Assembly: GCA_964643145.1 (NCBI GenBank)
Contig: CAZXPG010000012.1
Span: 1-37,335 of the forward strand
Origin: CAZXPG01 sp964643145
GTDB taxonomy: Bacteria; Pseudomonadota; Alphaproteobacteria; Rickettsiales; Arcanibacteraceae
Reading direction: 5' to 3'
Length of the DNA: 37,335 nucleotides
A model generated the notes under the pieces. The model saw only the letters and a list, made by a program, of their open reading frames with translations, was not told the origin of the DNA and did not search any database. Positions 8,873-16,500 of this stretch are shown here, piece after piece; position 1 is the first letter of the stretch, and each line of letters opens with the position of its first letter. The translations under genes were made by a program, and so were the position numbers.

Positions 8873-8877
8873 ATATG

Positions 8878-8919
8878 CTGCTCACATTACAACTTAACCA
8901 AGTCTTGAACTGTGAGCAG
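8878..8919 (-). repeat. Palindromic repeat A, copy 1
   Basis: A 42-bp element beginning CTGCTCACA and ending TGTGAGCAG, so its ends are inverted repeats. It is the reverse complement of the copies at 11393-11434 and 12736-12777, with a few substitutions. It is followed by TATATA as at copy 2. The conserved 42-bp length, symmetric ends and intergenic position suggest a REP- or RPE-like dispersed palindrome. Confidence 0.75.
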
Positions 8920-9145
8920 TATATACCCAATAAAAGGAGTTTTTATCATCGTTTCATAAGTGTTTTCCACTTGCCTGATGCGCATTATAAATCCTATTGT
9001 ATATTTATAAAAAAAATATATACTAGGATGTATATATACATGTCTTTCTTAACTGAAATGTTAACCGGAAGCATATTGATGATGGCTACATATCTCACGT
9101 AAGTATTGTCTTTTACTGTAGGTTATGCCGTATTTTTTATGATAT

Positions 9146-11287
9146 ATGTTTAGGCAAGCAATTATGGATACACTATATGATTGGCTACCTGGAGACGACG
9201 ATCTACGGACGTTACAGGATATAAAAAATACGTTACCTGGCTATGAAGCTGGTGCTATACACCCACTCGTACGGTTGTTTGAAAACCCTGTTTCACCTAT
9301 TGCCTTCAAAGGTGCTATTAGTTTGGAACGCCATGATTATGTGCATATTGTGCTTAATCGCGGGTTAACACCGCAAGATGAAGCCTTTGTATTAGGCTTT
9401 ACGATGGGCACCTCGAAAAATGTTTCCTCGCTTGAGGTGTTCGTCTATGAAGAAATCACCAAATATCTTTATCCTCGTGAATATAAATTTGATGACGATC
9501 TGCTCAAGGTCTTTGAACTAGGGCTACATTATGGCAAAAAATGTGATGTTGACCATATTTACGAATTCCCTTTTGAAGAGTGGAAACACTGCACATTAAG
9601 AGAAATACGGCAAAAGCTAAAGCTCAATATGCAGGAATTACAAGAAGTCTATTATGAGGAACAACAACAGCTTCCTGATAGTTTTGTAAGTAAACGCTTG
9701 CTCACAACGATGCCGACTTCTACTGAACATGCCGCAAAAAAAGTAGCAAATTCAAATACTAATCTTCATAAAATGGATACTATTATGGCTGATGATACCG
9801 GGGATATTCGTACCTATACTATGTATCCTCGTATTGAAGGGTTGATCGTTACCTTGGTGATGCTGATTTCAATATGTAGTACGGCATATTTTATCTATGT
9901 ACGCGCCTTAGATGCTGTGCAGGCCGAGATTCAGGGGGGGCTGTTACGTTCTGCCTATGCCATTGTAAATACCTCTATTGATCCCGAGCTCCACAAGACC
10001 TTTACCAAAGCTGAAGATGAAAAAACGGAAGCCTACCAAAAAGCAATACGGCCACTTGAACGTCTGCTGGAAACTGACCCAGAAATACGTTTTACCTATA
10101 CAAACGTATTGCGCGATGGCAAAGCCTATTTTGTTATGGATGGTACACCCGATGGCGATTGGGATAAGGATGGAGTACCTGATCAAGTAGGTGTCATGGA
10201 ACTCTATAATGATGCGAGTGATGATTTGATGACTGCCCTAAAAGAGCAGAAAGTCGTGGTATCACGGGAACCTTACCAGGATAAATGGGGATGGTTTGTG
10301 AGTGCACAAGTGCCTTTTTATGATAAAAATCATAATTTTGTTGGTGTCTATGTACTTTCTGTTGACGCAAGAAAATATTTTGAGCACCTAGAACCTATAC
10401 AGCGCGCTACCATACGTGCAGTTATCCTTGGTGTGCTGCTTTCCGTTTTAGGAGGGATTACGGTCTGGTTCCTGCGCCGCTTCTCTGAACAGATTAATAA
10501 TAGCCGTATGCGGTTGGTGACTGATTTAAAAGATGTAATAGGAAACACTCGCTCGTCCTCAAAGAAAAATATCGATATTGTTTCCAATATCACCCGTAGC
10601 ATCAGTACCTCTGTTAACCGCGTAAAAGATCTTGCACAAATACAATTAGCACAATCCTCTGACAGCCGTAATACGCGTGAATTAGAGGTGTTAATGCGTT
10701 CCAGCGATGAGGTGTTACAGGTGCTCAATGATATGGTGGAACTGCTTTCGCTTCAAAATAATCTAGTGGTTTCCACCAAAGACAAAGTGCGGTTAGAACA
10801 TATAGTGAATGATGTCATACAGATGATGTCATCACATAATTCATCGCGCAACATCGAGGTTTCACTCAGCGAAAGCACCGTGCTTTCGCAAGTGGTGATG
10901 GCTGATGCCCATTCTATCCAGCAACTTTTCAAGCATATCATAAGCAATGCAGTACGACACACCGATTCCTCAAAAGTGATGCTTGCAAGTAATGTGCTGG
11001 AAGAACTTGAAAATACTATTAATGTACAATTTACCATCGCTATTGATACCACTGCTAACACTAATGGTGAAGCCGCCAGCAAGATATTAAAAGCCTTCCT
11101 GCACGATACCAGCAGTGGAACCGATAACCAGCTTAATATAACCGATATTGGCCTGGCAATCAGTAAAAACCTTGTTACGTTAATGAAAGGAACAATAACC
11201 GCTGAAAGCAGTGAAAATAGCGTTAAGATTATCATTACGTTACTCTTAGATAAATCAAGTCCTACCGAAACACTTAATGTCGCTTGA
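9146..11287 (+). CDS. Coq4-like domain / periplasmic sensor / degenerate histidine kinase fusion
   Basis: A 713-residue protein with an unusual order. Residues about 1-180 resemble Coq4 of ubiquinone synthesis, with the exact metal motif HDxxH-x11-E (H63, D64, H67, E79). A linker and membrane helix (about 232-252) follow. Next is an extracytoplasmic sensor of about 165 residues, Cache/PDC-like, with VMDGTPDGD and a calcium-loop-like DWDKDGVPD near 338-346. A second membrane helix (about 421-442) precedes a kinase-like region. There IVSNITRSISTS aligns with the usual VSNxSHExRTP box, but Arg484 replaces the phospho-accepting His. The ATPase N-box (HIISNAVRHT, N601) and IGLAISKNLVTLMKG are kept; the DxGxG box is degraded. 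It is probably a signalling pseudokinase or an allosteric partner. Start ATG 9146 or 9164 is uncertain. No response regulator adjoins. Confidence 0.8.
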   Translation: MFRQAIMDTLYDWLPGDDDLRTLQDIKNTLPGYEAGAIHPLVRLFENPVSPIAFKGAISLERHDYVHIVLNRGLTPQDEAFVLGFTMGTSKNVSSLEVFVYEEITKYLYPREYKFDDDLLKVFELGLHYGKKCDVDHIYEFPFEEWKHCTLREIRQKLKLNMQELQEVYYEEQQQLPDSFVSKRLLTTMPTSTEHAAKKVANSNTNLHKMDTIMADDTGDIRTYTMYPRIEGLIVTLVMLISICSTAYFIYVRALDAVQAEIQGGLLRSAYAIVNTSIDPELHKTFTKAEDEKTEAYQKAIRPLERLLETDPEIRFTYTNVLRDGKAYFVMDGTPDGDWDKDGVPDQVGVMELYNDASDDLMTALKEQKVVVSREPYQDKWGWFVSAQVPFYDKNHNFVGVYVLSVDARKYFEHLEPIQRATIRAVILGVLLSVLGGITVWFLRRFSEQINNSRMRLVTDLKDVIGNTRSSSKKNIDIVSNITRSISTSVNRVKDLAQIQLAQSSDSRNTRELEVLMRSSDEVLQVLNDMVELLSLQNNLVVSTKDKVRLEHIVNDVIQMMSSHNSSRNIEVSLSESTVLSQVVMADAHSIQQLFKHIISNAVRHTDSSKVMLASNVLEELENTINVQFTIAIDTTANTNGEAASKILKAFLHDTSSGTDNQLNITDIGLAISKNLVTLMKGTITAESSENSVKIIITLLLDKSSPTETLNVA

Positions 11288-11500
11288 TCGTATGGTAAAT
11301 AAGTATAAGCTTAGTTTTGGATAGCGGTGACTTGTCCATACTGAGGTTAAGTATAACTATATCACCTTAAATACTAAAAAATGGTATATATACTGCTCAC
11401 AGTTCAAGAATTAGTTAGGTTGCAATGTGAGCAGTATATATCCTTCTTGATTGATACAATTTTCACGTGGGTTTAGACGATAAAAGGGGAAATAAGTATA
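11288..11500. other. Intergenic repeat cluster between the fusion gene and the MFS gene
   Basis: This 213-base interval carries a decayed copy of repeat B (about 11312-11350, keeping TTTTGGATA and the trailing ACTGAGGTTAAGTA) and copy 2 of repeat A. A ribosome site AAAAGGGG lies upstream of the MFS start at 11501. TTTCACGTGG at 11461-11470 resembles half a parS site but its right arm does not match. Confidence 0.55.
11393..11434 (+). repeat. Palindromic repeat A, copy 2
   Basis: A 42-bp element running from CTGCTCACAG to ATGTGAGCAG. Symmetry extends outward through GGTATATATA on the left and TATATATCC on the right (about 11383-11443), making it the best-preserved palindrome of the three copies. 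It lies directly upstream of the MFS gene. Confidence 0.8.
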
Positions 11501-12727
11501 ATGAGTGCTAATCCAGAAAATTTTTCTAAACAGCTAATGGCGGTGGCGGTTATTTTCTTTAGTATGCTTGGAGCTGGCACCTCAATGGGGATGAATGCGG
11601 TAATATTCTCTATAAGCCTGAAGGATATGGACTGCCCCAGTATGATGATTGGTGCCATTTTAAGCCTAGAAATGCTGGCTATTCTGCTTACCCATGTTGC
11701 CTTATCAAGGTTTCCCGAAACACATCCACGTGTTTTTATGCTAGCATCAATGCTGTTCCGTATTACAGCATTGATAGTGATGCCTTTTTTCCTGACACCT
11801 CAATATTGGGTTATACTGATCATCATCCACGGGTTTGGAATGTTTACCTTCTTGATGCTGTTACAATCATGGCTTAATGCGATTCCCATTCAGAAATGTC
11901 GTGGCTTACTAATGTCAACATGGGGAACGGCACTTTCCATTGGGCTTACGGTTGGGCCTATGATTGTGACGGTAACCGAAGACCCTGCGCTTCCGGCATT
12001 ACTCAAACCTATTCCCTATTTGCATGTATATGCTGATCATCTTCCCTTTTTAATCAGTACATTGATTAGTTTTATAGCCGTAATACCCATTCTTCTTGGT
12101 TGGTCACTGGCCCCAATGATAAAGCATAATAAATCTATCAAATCTATGACGATGCTTAAAGCCGAGCCGGTAGTAATGGCGGCAGGGTTGCTGGTGGGAT
12201 GTTCTATTTTTGGGGTACAATCCTTTATCACACTTTATGGTATGATGAATAATCTTAATCTGCATGATGCGTTATTACTGTTATCGGCATTTATGTTTGG
12301 GGCTTTCACTTTAGAAGCACCAATTGCAACATTATCCGATATCTTTAAGCGCGAAAAAGTCATGATGATTGCAGCGGGGGTTGGGCTTATATGCGCAGCT
12401 TGCTTACCTATTGTTATCTATAACCAATATCAGTCTTGGCTTTTGCTCTATATTTGGGGAGGGGTTGATTCGGCGATGTTTTCCATTTCTCTCGCGACAT
12501 TGGGGGAACGTTTTAGTAAAGACTATCTGATTGTTGCAAACCGTACATTCTTTACCATGCACGTGATAGGAGGTGCTATTGGTGCATTTATGATAGGTAC
12601 AATTATGGAATTGTTCCAGTCAGATGGATTACCTTACAGTATCATGATTGCTACTGTTATCTATATTGTATACAGCCTTGCATATTATATTTCATCCATG
12701 GGTCGAGAGGAAAAAATAGTTGTATGA
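11501..12727 (+). CDS. MFS transporter
   Basis: A 408-residue polytopic protein with about 12 hydrophobic helices in two halves separated by a polar loop near residues 205-220 (KHNKSIKSMTMLK). The segment LQSWLNAIP-CRGLLMS in the fifth-helix region resembles the ESWLN-RG motif of YcaD-like major-facilitator proteins, so a small-molecule exporter or importer is likely; the substrate cannot be told. AAAAGGGG upstream supports the start. It lies between repeats A2 and A3, downstream of the sensor fusion, and its stop overlaps the start of the next open frame. Base composition is more AT-rich than the trp or lepB regions. Confidence 0.85.
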   Translation: MSANPENFSKQLMAVAVIFFSMLGAGTSMGMNAVIFSISLKDMDCPSMMIGAILSLEMLAILLTHVALSRFPETHPRVFMLASMLFRITALIVMPFFLTPQYWVILIIIHGFGMFTFLMLLQSWLNAIPIQKCRGLLMSTWGTALSIGLTVGPMIVTVTEDPALPALLKPIPYLHVYADHLPFLISTLISFIAVIPILLGWSLAPMIKHNKSIKSMTMLKAEPVVMAAGLLVGCSIFGVQSFITLYGMMNNLNLHDALLLLSAFMFGAFTLEAPIATLSDIFKREKVMMIAAGVGLICAACLPIVIYNQYQSWLLLYIWGGVDSAMFSISLATLGERFSKDYLIVANRTFFTMHVIGGAIGAFMIGTIMELFQSDGLPYSIMIATVIYIVYSLAYYISSMGREEKIVV

Positions 12728-13188
12728 TAAATATACTACTCACAGTTCAAGAATTGGTTAGGTTGCAATGTGAGCAGACTATGCTTGAGTGCAAGCAATG
12801 CTGCATAAAGCAGGCATTGCGCGGCATTTCCGCGTTCCCTGCATTCTGCAGGAACGTAAAAATAAGGACTATACTGAAACCACTCTTCAAGTGGTTTCAG
12901 TACATCACTCCCAAAAAATGGCTGCTTCCATTCTCTGTGATGCTATTACTATCTATAGGAGCGGCCGCTAACGCAGAATACCACAAAGAAACTCAAGAAG
13001 AGCGCACAATGCGAGTGGGGTTATGCCAGCAGAGGTGTTTTCTATCAGAAAAGCATTGCCTTTATGGTGTCGCTGAAGATAGCCATTCTTCCAGCGAAGA
13101 GAAACAACAGAAAACGACAGAATGTGCTACAATACATGAAAAATGCCATAAAGGCTGTGATGTCGATTTGGTGCTTGGGGGGCAATAA
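12724..13188 (+). CDS. Small cysteine-rich secreted protein, 5' end overrun by repeats
   Basis: I recognise no family. The credible protein is the part from about residue 64: KKWLLPFSVMLLLSIGAAANA looks like a signal peptide cleaved before EYHKE. About 70 residues follow with six cysteines in mirrored spacing, CX3CX6C-X21-CX6CX3C (C101, C105, C112, C134, C141, C145). This suggests a disulphide-stapled helical hairpin in the periplasm. The full open frame starts at ATG 12724, overlapping the MFS stop, but its first 60 codons are read through repeat A3 and two other palindromes. The only later in-frame ATG (12940) would leave a signal peptide of just 12 residues. Real initiation is therefore unclear: a long form from 12724, or a non-ATG start near 12910. 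Confidence 0.55.
   Translation: MINILLTVQELVRLQCEQTMLECKQCCIKQALRGISAFPAFCRNVKIRTILKPLFKWFQYITPKKWLLPFSVMLLLSIGAAANAEYHKETQEERTMRVGLCQQRCFLSEKHCLYGVAEDSHSSSEEKQQKTTECATIHEKCHKGCDVDLVLGGQ
12736..12777 (+). repeat. Palindromic repeat A, copy 3, inside an open frame
   Basis: 42 bp, close to copy 2 apart from a few differences (CTACTCAC at the left end, GAATTGGTTAGG in the middle). It begins 9 bases after the MFS stop and is read without a stop by the following frame, contributing TVQELVRLQCEQ to the predicted product. Confidence 0.75.
12784..12857. repeat. Composite repeat C
   Basis: The first 21 bases (12784-12804) are the exact reverse complement of a string at about 18930-18950. The last bases, TGCAGGAAC, are matched at about 18917-18925. 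Between them lie two internal hairpins, GCAATG-CTGC with GCAG-GCATTGC (12795-12820) and GTTCC-CTGCA with TGCAG-GAAC (12834-12855). The copy near 18917-18950 is a shorter version without the central part. Confidence 0.55.
12871..12903. repeat. Hairpin repeat D, copy 1
   Basis: Arms of about 12 bp (ACTGAAACCAC and GTGGTTTCAGT) surround a TCTTCAA loop. A related hairpin with the same CTTCAAGTGGTTT core lies at 27218-27244, and a fragment (TTCAAG-GGC-CTTGAA) is at 37312-37330. It is read through by the cysteine-rich protein frame. Confidence 0.55.
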
Positions 13189-13197
13189 CCCCCTTTA
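13177..13197 (+). terminator. Short GC hairpin between convergent genes
   Basis: GGGGG and CCCCC arms around CAATAA, followed by a short TTTAT. It overlaps the stop of the cysteine-rich protein and the stop of the ABC gene on the other strand. The T-run is weak, so this is a tentative call. Confidence 0.4.
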
Positions 13198-14970
13198 TCC
13201 CGCGAATTGCAGCTTTGCTAAGCGGGCGTAGAGGCCGTTTTGCTTCAGCAGTTCTTCATGGGTACCCACGGCTTCAATATGGCCTTCATTTACCACCACA
13301 ATGCGATCAGCTTTCAGCACCGTGGCCAAACGATGGGCAATCACCAGCGTCGTACGCGTTCCCATCAATGTTTCGAGGGCTTTCTGTACGAGACGTTCAT
13401 TTTCTACATCCAGATTGCTAGTGGCTTCATCTAAGAGCAATATAGGCGGGTTTTTAAGCAATGCCCGTGCTATGGCAATACGCTGCCGTTGCCCACCAGA
13501 AAGCCGGACACCACGCTCCCCTAAAAATGTATATATGCTTTCTGGTAATTTTTCCAGGAACTCCCATGCCTCGGCCAATTTAGCCGCCCGGATAACGTCC
13601 TCTTCGCTAGCATCATCTTTCCCATAACGGATATTATCATAGGCACTGCCCGAAAAAATAACCGGCTCCTGTGCCACCATACCACACTGACTGCGTAATT
13701 CTTTCAGCAACAGTTGGTCAATCGCTATCCCATCCAGGGTAATTAAACCATGCTGCGGATCGTAGAAGCGTAAGAGAAGCTGGAGCACGGTGCTTTTCCC
13801 CGCACCCGATGGGCCAACCAGTGCCACGGTTTCACCCGCCTTTACATGTAGGGAAAAATCATGCAGGGACGGGGTGTGCAGACGTGCTGGGTAGGAAAAT
13901 GTCACATGCTGAAAACAAATTTCCCCCTTTATAGGAATAGGCAATGCCACTGGCGTTGGCGGATCGATAATATCGGAAGGGGCAGAGAGTAGTTCAAATA
14001 GCCGTTCTGTAGCCCCTGCGGCGCGCTGTAGATCACCTGCTACTTCACTCAGTGCCCCCAGGCTACTTGCCACCAATATCGCGTAGAAAATGAAGGAGGA
14101 AAGCTCTCCAGCGGTCATTTTTCCCGCCAGCACATCATGCCCACCCACCCATAATACACAAGCAACCGAACCAAACACGGTGGAAATGACAATCGCCACC
14201 AATATCGCCCGCACCCGCACCCGTAACACCGCCGTATCAAGTGCCTCCTGCACCCGATTGCTGAAAATATCACATTCTGCTTTCTCACGCGTATAAGCTT
14301 GCACCGTTTTAATGCCGTTAATCGATTCCTCAATATGGGCACTGATATCAACAATCTTATCCTGTGCTAGCCGCGATAAACGCCTCACCCGCCTGCCAAT
14401 CACGATAATGGGAACAAGCACCAGTGGTACAATCACCAACACATAGGCGGTGAGCTTGGCGCTGGTAATGATAAGCAGCACCATCCCCCCCACCAACATT
14501 AGCAGGTTACGCAGGGCTATAGAGAGCACGGTGGCAATAATACCGTTCAGCAACGTTGTGTCGGTAGTGAGGCGTGAAAGTACATCCGAGGTTTTATTTT
14601 GCTCAAAAAAACTGGGAGAGACACGAATAATATGGTTATATACATCGCGCCTGAGTGCCGCCACCACCCGTTCGCAGAGAATATTAATTAAGGAAGCACG
14701 GGTATAGGTAGCGGCTGCGAGCAGAAGAATCACAGCAAGCAATACCAACAGCGATTTATCCAGCAGATGCGGATTATGCGCACTAAATCCTTTATCAATC
14801 AAATATTCAATACCTTTACCTAACCCCAGCACCGAGGAGGAGGTGAATATCAGGGCGACAAACACCCCAACCATCGCTTTTTTATGCGGACGCAAATAAG
14901 GAATGATCGGTAAAAGACTATGCAACTTTCCCTTGGAGAGAGAGGAAGAATCACTATTTTTTCTAGGCAT
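13195..14970 (-). CDS. ABC exporter, fused membrane and ATPase domains (MsbA-like)
   Basis: A half-transporter of 591 residues that would act as a homodimer. An N-terminal six-helix export domain (about residues 20-310) is followed by an ATPase domain with Walker A GPSGAGKST, Q-loop MVAQEP, signature LSGGQRQR, Walker B ILLLDEATSNLD and the H-loop IAHRL. Sequence resembles alphaproteobacterial MsbA/LmrA-type exporters of lipid or drugs, but the substrate is not evident. AGGATAG precedes the ATG. It follows hemJ by 16 bases at the end of the hemE-hemH-hemJ run and may be co-transcribed. ABC exporters are often found near heme genes, but a heme role is only a guess. Confidence 0.9.
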   Translation of the reverse strand: MPRKNSDSSSLSKGKLHSLLPIIPYLRPHKKAMVGVFVALIFTSSSVLGLGKGIEYLIDKGFSAHNPHLLDKSLLVLLAVILLLAAATYTRASLINILCERVVAALRRDVYNHIIRVSPSFFEQNKTSDVLSRLTTDTTLLNGIIATVLSIALRNLLMLVGGMVLLIITSAKLTAYVLVIVPLVLVPIIVIGRRVRRLSRLAQDKIVDISAHIEESINGIKTVQAYTREKAECDIFSNRVQEALDTAVLRVRVRAILVAIVISTVFGSVACVLWVGGHDVLAGKMTAGELSSFIFYAILVASSLGALSEVAGDLQRAAGATERLFELLSAPSDIIDPPTPVALPIPIKGEICFQHVTFSYPARLHTPSLHDFSLHVKAGETVALVGPSGAGKSTVLQLLLRFYDPQHGLITLDGIAIDQLLLKELRSQCGMVAQEPVIFSGSAYDNIRYGKDDASEEDVIRAAKLAEAWEFLEKLPESIYTFLGERGVRLSGGQRQRIAIARALLKNPPILLLDEATSNLDVENERLVQKALETLMGTRTTLVIAHRLATVLKADRIVVVNEGHIEAVGTHEELLKQNGLYARLAKLQFAG

Positions 14971-14986
14971 TTCTATCCTGTTGTGA

Positions 14987-15415
14987 TTAGAAAGGCTTTA
15001 TTACCACCAATAATACGATTGCTATCATGATTACTGTTGGTACCTCGTTAATGAAGCGGTAAAAACGGGCAGTATGATGGTTAGTTCCACGGTTAAAATC
15101 TTTCCGCCATTTGGCAAGCATCCCATGCAGGGCAGCAAGTATCAGCACCAACAATATCTTCACATGAAACCAGCCGCCTAAGCCTTGCATTCCCAGCTTG
15201 GCTACCAACCAGCCACCAAAGATAAACGTGGCAATCATCGCCGGGTTGATAATATAGCGAAGCAACCGCCGTTCCATCGTTTGCAGTAACACATCACTCT
15301 CAGAACCCACCGTTACAGTTGCATGATAGACATAGAGCCGCGGTAAGTAAAGCATACCTGCCATCCAGGAGATTACAGCAATAATATGTAAGGCTTTCAG
15401 TAGGAGATAATCCAT
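14987..15415 (-). CDS. hemJ: Protoporphyrinogen IX oxidase HemJ
   Basis: Oxidises protoporphyrinogen IX to protoporphyrin IX in the inner membrane, the step before ferrochelatase. The 142-residue protein has four hydrophobic helices. HemJ signatures are the N-terminal LKALHIIAVISWMAGMLYLPRLYVYH (conserved His and Trp) and the C-terminal RFINEVPTVIMI. The open frame extends to 15574 inside hemH, but the ATG at 15413-15415 has the good ribosome site AAGGAAAT and matches the family N-terminus, so I start there. hemH ends five bases upstream. Confidence 0.94.
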   Translation of the reverse strand: MDYLLLKALHIIAVISWMAGMLYLPRLYVYHATVTVGSESDVLLQTMERRLLRYIINPAMIATFIFGGWLVAKLGMQGLGGWFHVKILLVLILAALHGMLAKWRKDFNRGTNHHTARFYRFINEVPTVIMIAIVLLVVIKPF

Positions 15416-15419
15416 TATG

Positions 15420-16493
15420 TTATTTCCTTTGCGCTGCGCATTTACCAAATTTTCCTGGGCAGTGATTACAGTTGTTATTCTCATTACCAGAGAAAATAGT
15501 ATAATCGCCTTCACTGTCCCAATTAGCAACGGTCTGGCACAGGCTACTGAGTGCCTCAATAAATAACGGCTCAATACCTAAAGCAGGTACGCGTATATAA
15601 GCAGGTATAGCGTGTTTCTGGGCCAGTTCACGATATTCAATATCAAGTTCCACCAATGTCTCTGAATGTTCCGATACAAATGCAATAGGCACTACCACTA
15701 CAGGCACGTTGTCCTTTCCTGCCCGAATAATTTCTTCTTCAGTCGATGGGCCTATCCATTTCAATGGCCCTACTTTGCTTTGATAGGAGATAACCCAGTC
15801 CGGCTGTTTGGTTTTTAGGGTAAATGCTGCAACAATGAAAGCAACGGTTTGTTCGACTTGCCACTGATACGGATCACCCGCGTCAATCACTTTTTGCGGT
15901 AAACCATGCGCTGAAAAAATGATACGTGGCTCACCCGCTTTTGTTGCTTCCGCATAACAAGGCTCAATAGCGTTTAGATGGGCGGTAATAAAATGTGTGT
16001 TGTTATGATAACAGCATATAGCCTTAGTTTTAACATTAAACTGTTGTTTTACTGCTTCCTCTTTCCAATTTTTAAAGGAAGAGGCTGTAGTGGTGGTGGA
16101 GAATTGTGGGTAAAGGGGAAGAAGAATAACTTCATCAGGCCCATAAAGCTTCACTTTATTAACAATTTCATCACTAAACGGATACCAATAACGCATAGAG
16201 ATAAATACTTTATAGCTATTTTCACTATTTGGTATATTAGCTAAATGTTCTTCTAACGCATGTTGTTGCTGCATGGTAGAAGGCAGAATAGGGGAATAGC
16301 CCCCCATTTGAGCATAGATAGCCTCGGCCATAGCAGCACGTTTCTTGGTAATACAGGTGGCTATAAAGGAGCGTAAGGGCTTGGGTACATTTAAAATAGC
16401 AGGATCATTGAATAGGTTAAGCAGGAAGGGTTGTACCGCTTCTATACTATCTGGGCCACCAAGATTAAAAAGAACAACCGCTATTTTTTTCAC
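15420..16493 (-). CDS. hemH: Ferrochelatase
   Basis: Inserts Fe2+ into protoporphyrin IX. The N-terminus VVLFNLGGPDS is typical, the catalytic His lies in IIFSAHGLPQKVIDAGDPY, and the partner region PIAFVSEHSETLVELDIEYREL is intact. The start is GTG (16491-16493) with AGGTGAT upstream. The 357-residue protein ends with CNHCPGKFGKC plus an upstream Cys in SSLCQTV. Such a C-terminal cysteine set is compatible with the [2Fe-2S] cluster reported in some alphaproteobacterial ferrochelatases, though the cluster itself cannot be shown from sequence. It lies between hemE and hemJ. Confidence 0.96.
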   Translation of the reverse strand: MKKIAVVLFNLGGPDSIEAVQPFLLNLFNDPAILNVPKPLRSFIATCITKKRAAMAEAIYAQMGGYSPILPSTMQQQHALEEHLANIPNSENSYKVFISMRYWYPFSDEIVNKVKLYGPDEVILLPLYPQFSTTTTASSFKNWKEEAVKQQFNVKTKAICCYHNNTHFITAHLNAIEPCYAEATKAGEPRIIFSAHGLPQKVIDAGDPYQWQVEQTVAFIVAAFTLKTKQPDWVISYQSKVGPLKWIGPSTEEEIIRAGKDNVPVVVVPIAFVSEHSETLVELDIEYRELAQKHAIPAYIRVPALGIEPLFIEALSSLCQTVANWDSEGDYTIFSGNENNNCNHCPGKFGKCAAQRK

Positions 16494-16500
16494 ACATCAC

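Larger units (their letters stand above)
8786..9145. other. Intergenic region upstream of the Coq4/kinase fusion
   Basis: About 360 bases with no convincing gene. A possible -10 hexamer TATACT lies at 8830-8835. A hairpin with 9-bp arms follows (8839-8847 and 8864-8872), then palindromic repeat A copy 1. After that the sequence is strongly AT-rich up to the next gene. An 83-codon open frame here runs through the repeat and resembles no protein I know. The region may hold the promoter and leader of the downstream fusion gene, or a small RNA starting near 8840; neither is shown. Confidence 0.45.

Noticed and set aside
8851..9102. 83-codon open frame between era and the sensor fusion
   Set aside because: It starts within a hairpin, runs through repeat A1 and the AT-rich leader, has no ribosome site and resembles no known protein.
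11456..11471. A third parS site around TTTCACGTGG
   Set aside because: Only the left half and centre match; the right arm (GGTTTA) does not complete the palindrome.
8878..12777. CRISPR-like array from the three 42-bp repeats
   Set aside because: The repeats are kilobases apart, in both orientations, with genes between them and no cas genes.
14987..15574. Longer HemJ starting inside hemH at 15574
   Set aside because: The extra 53 residues overlap hemH coding sequence, and the ATG at 15415 has a good ribosome site and the family N-terminus.
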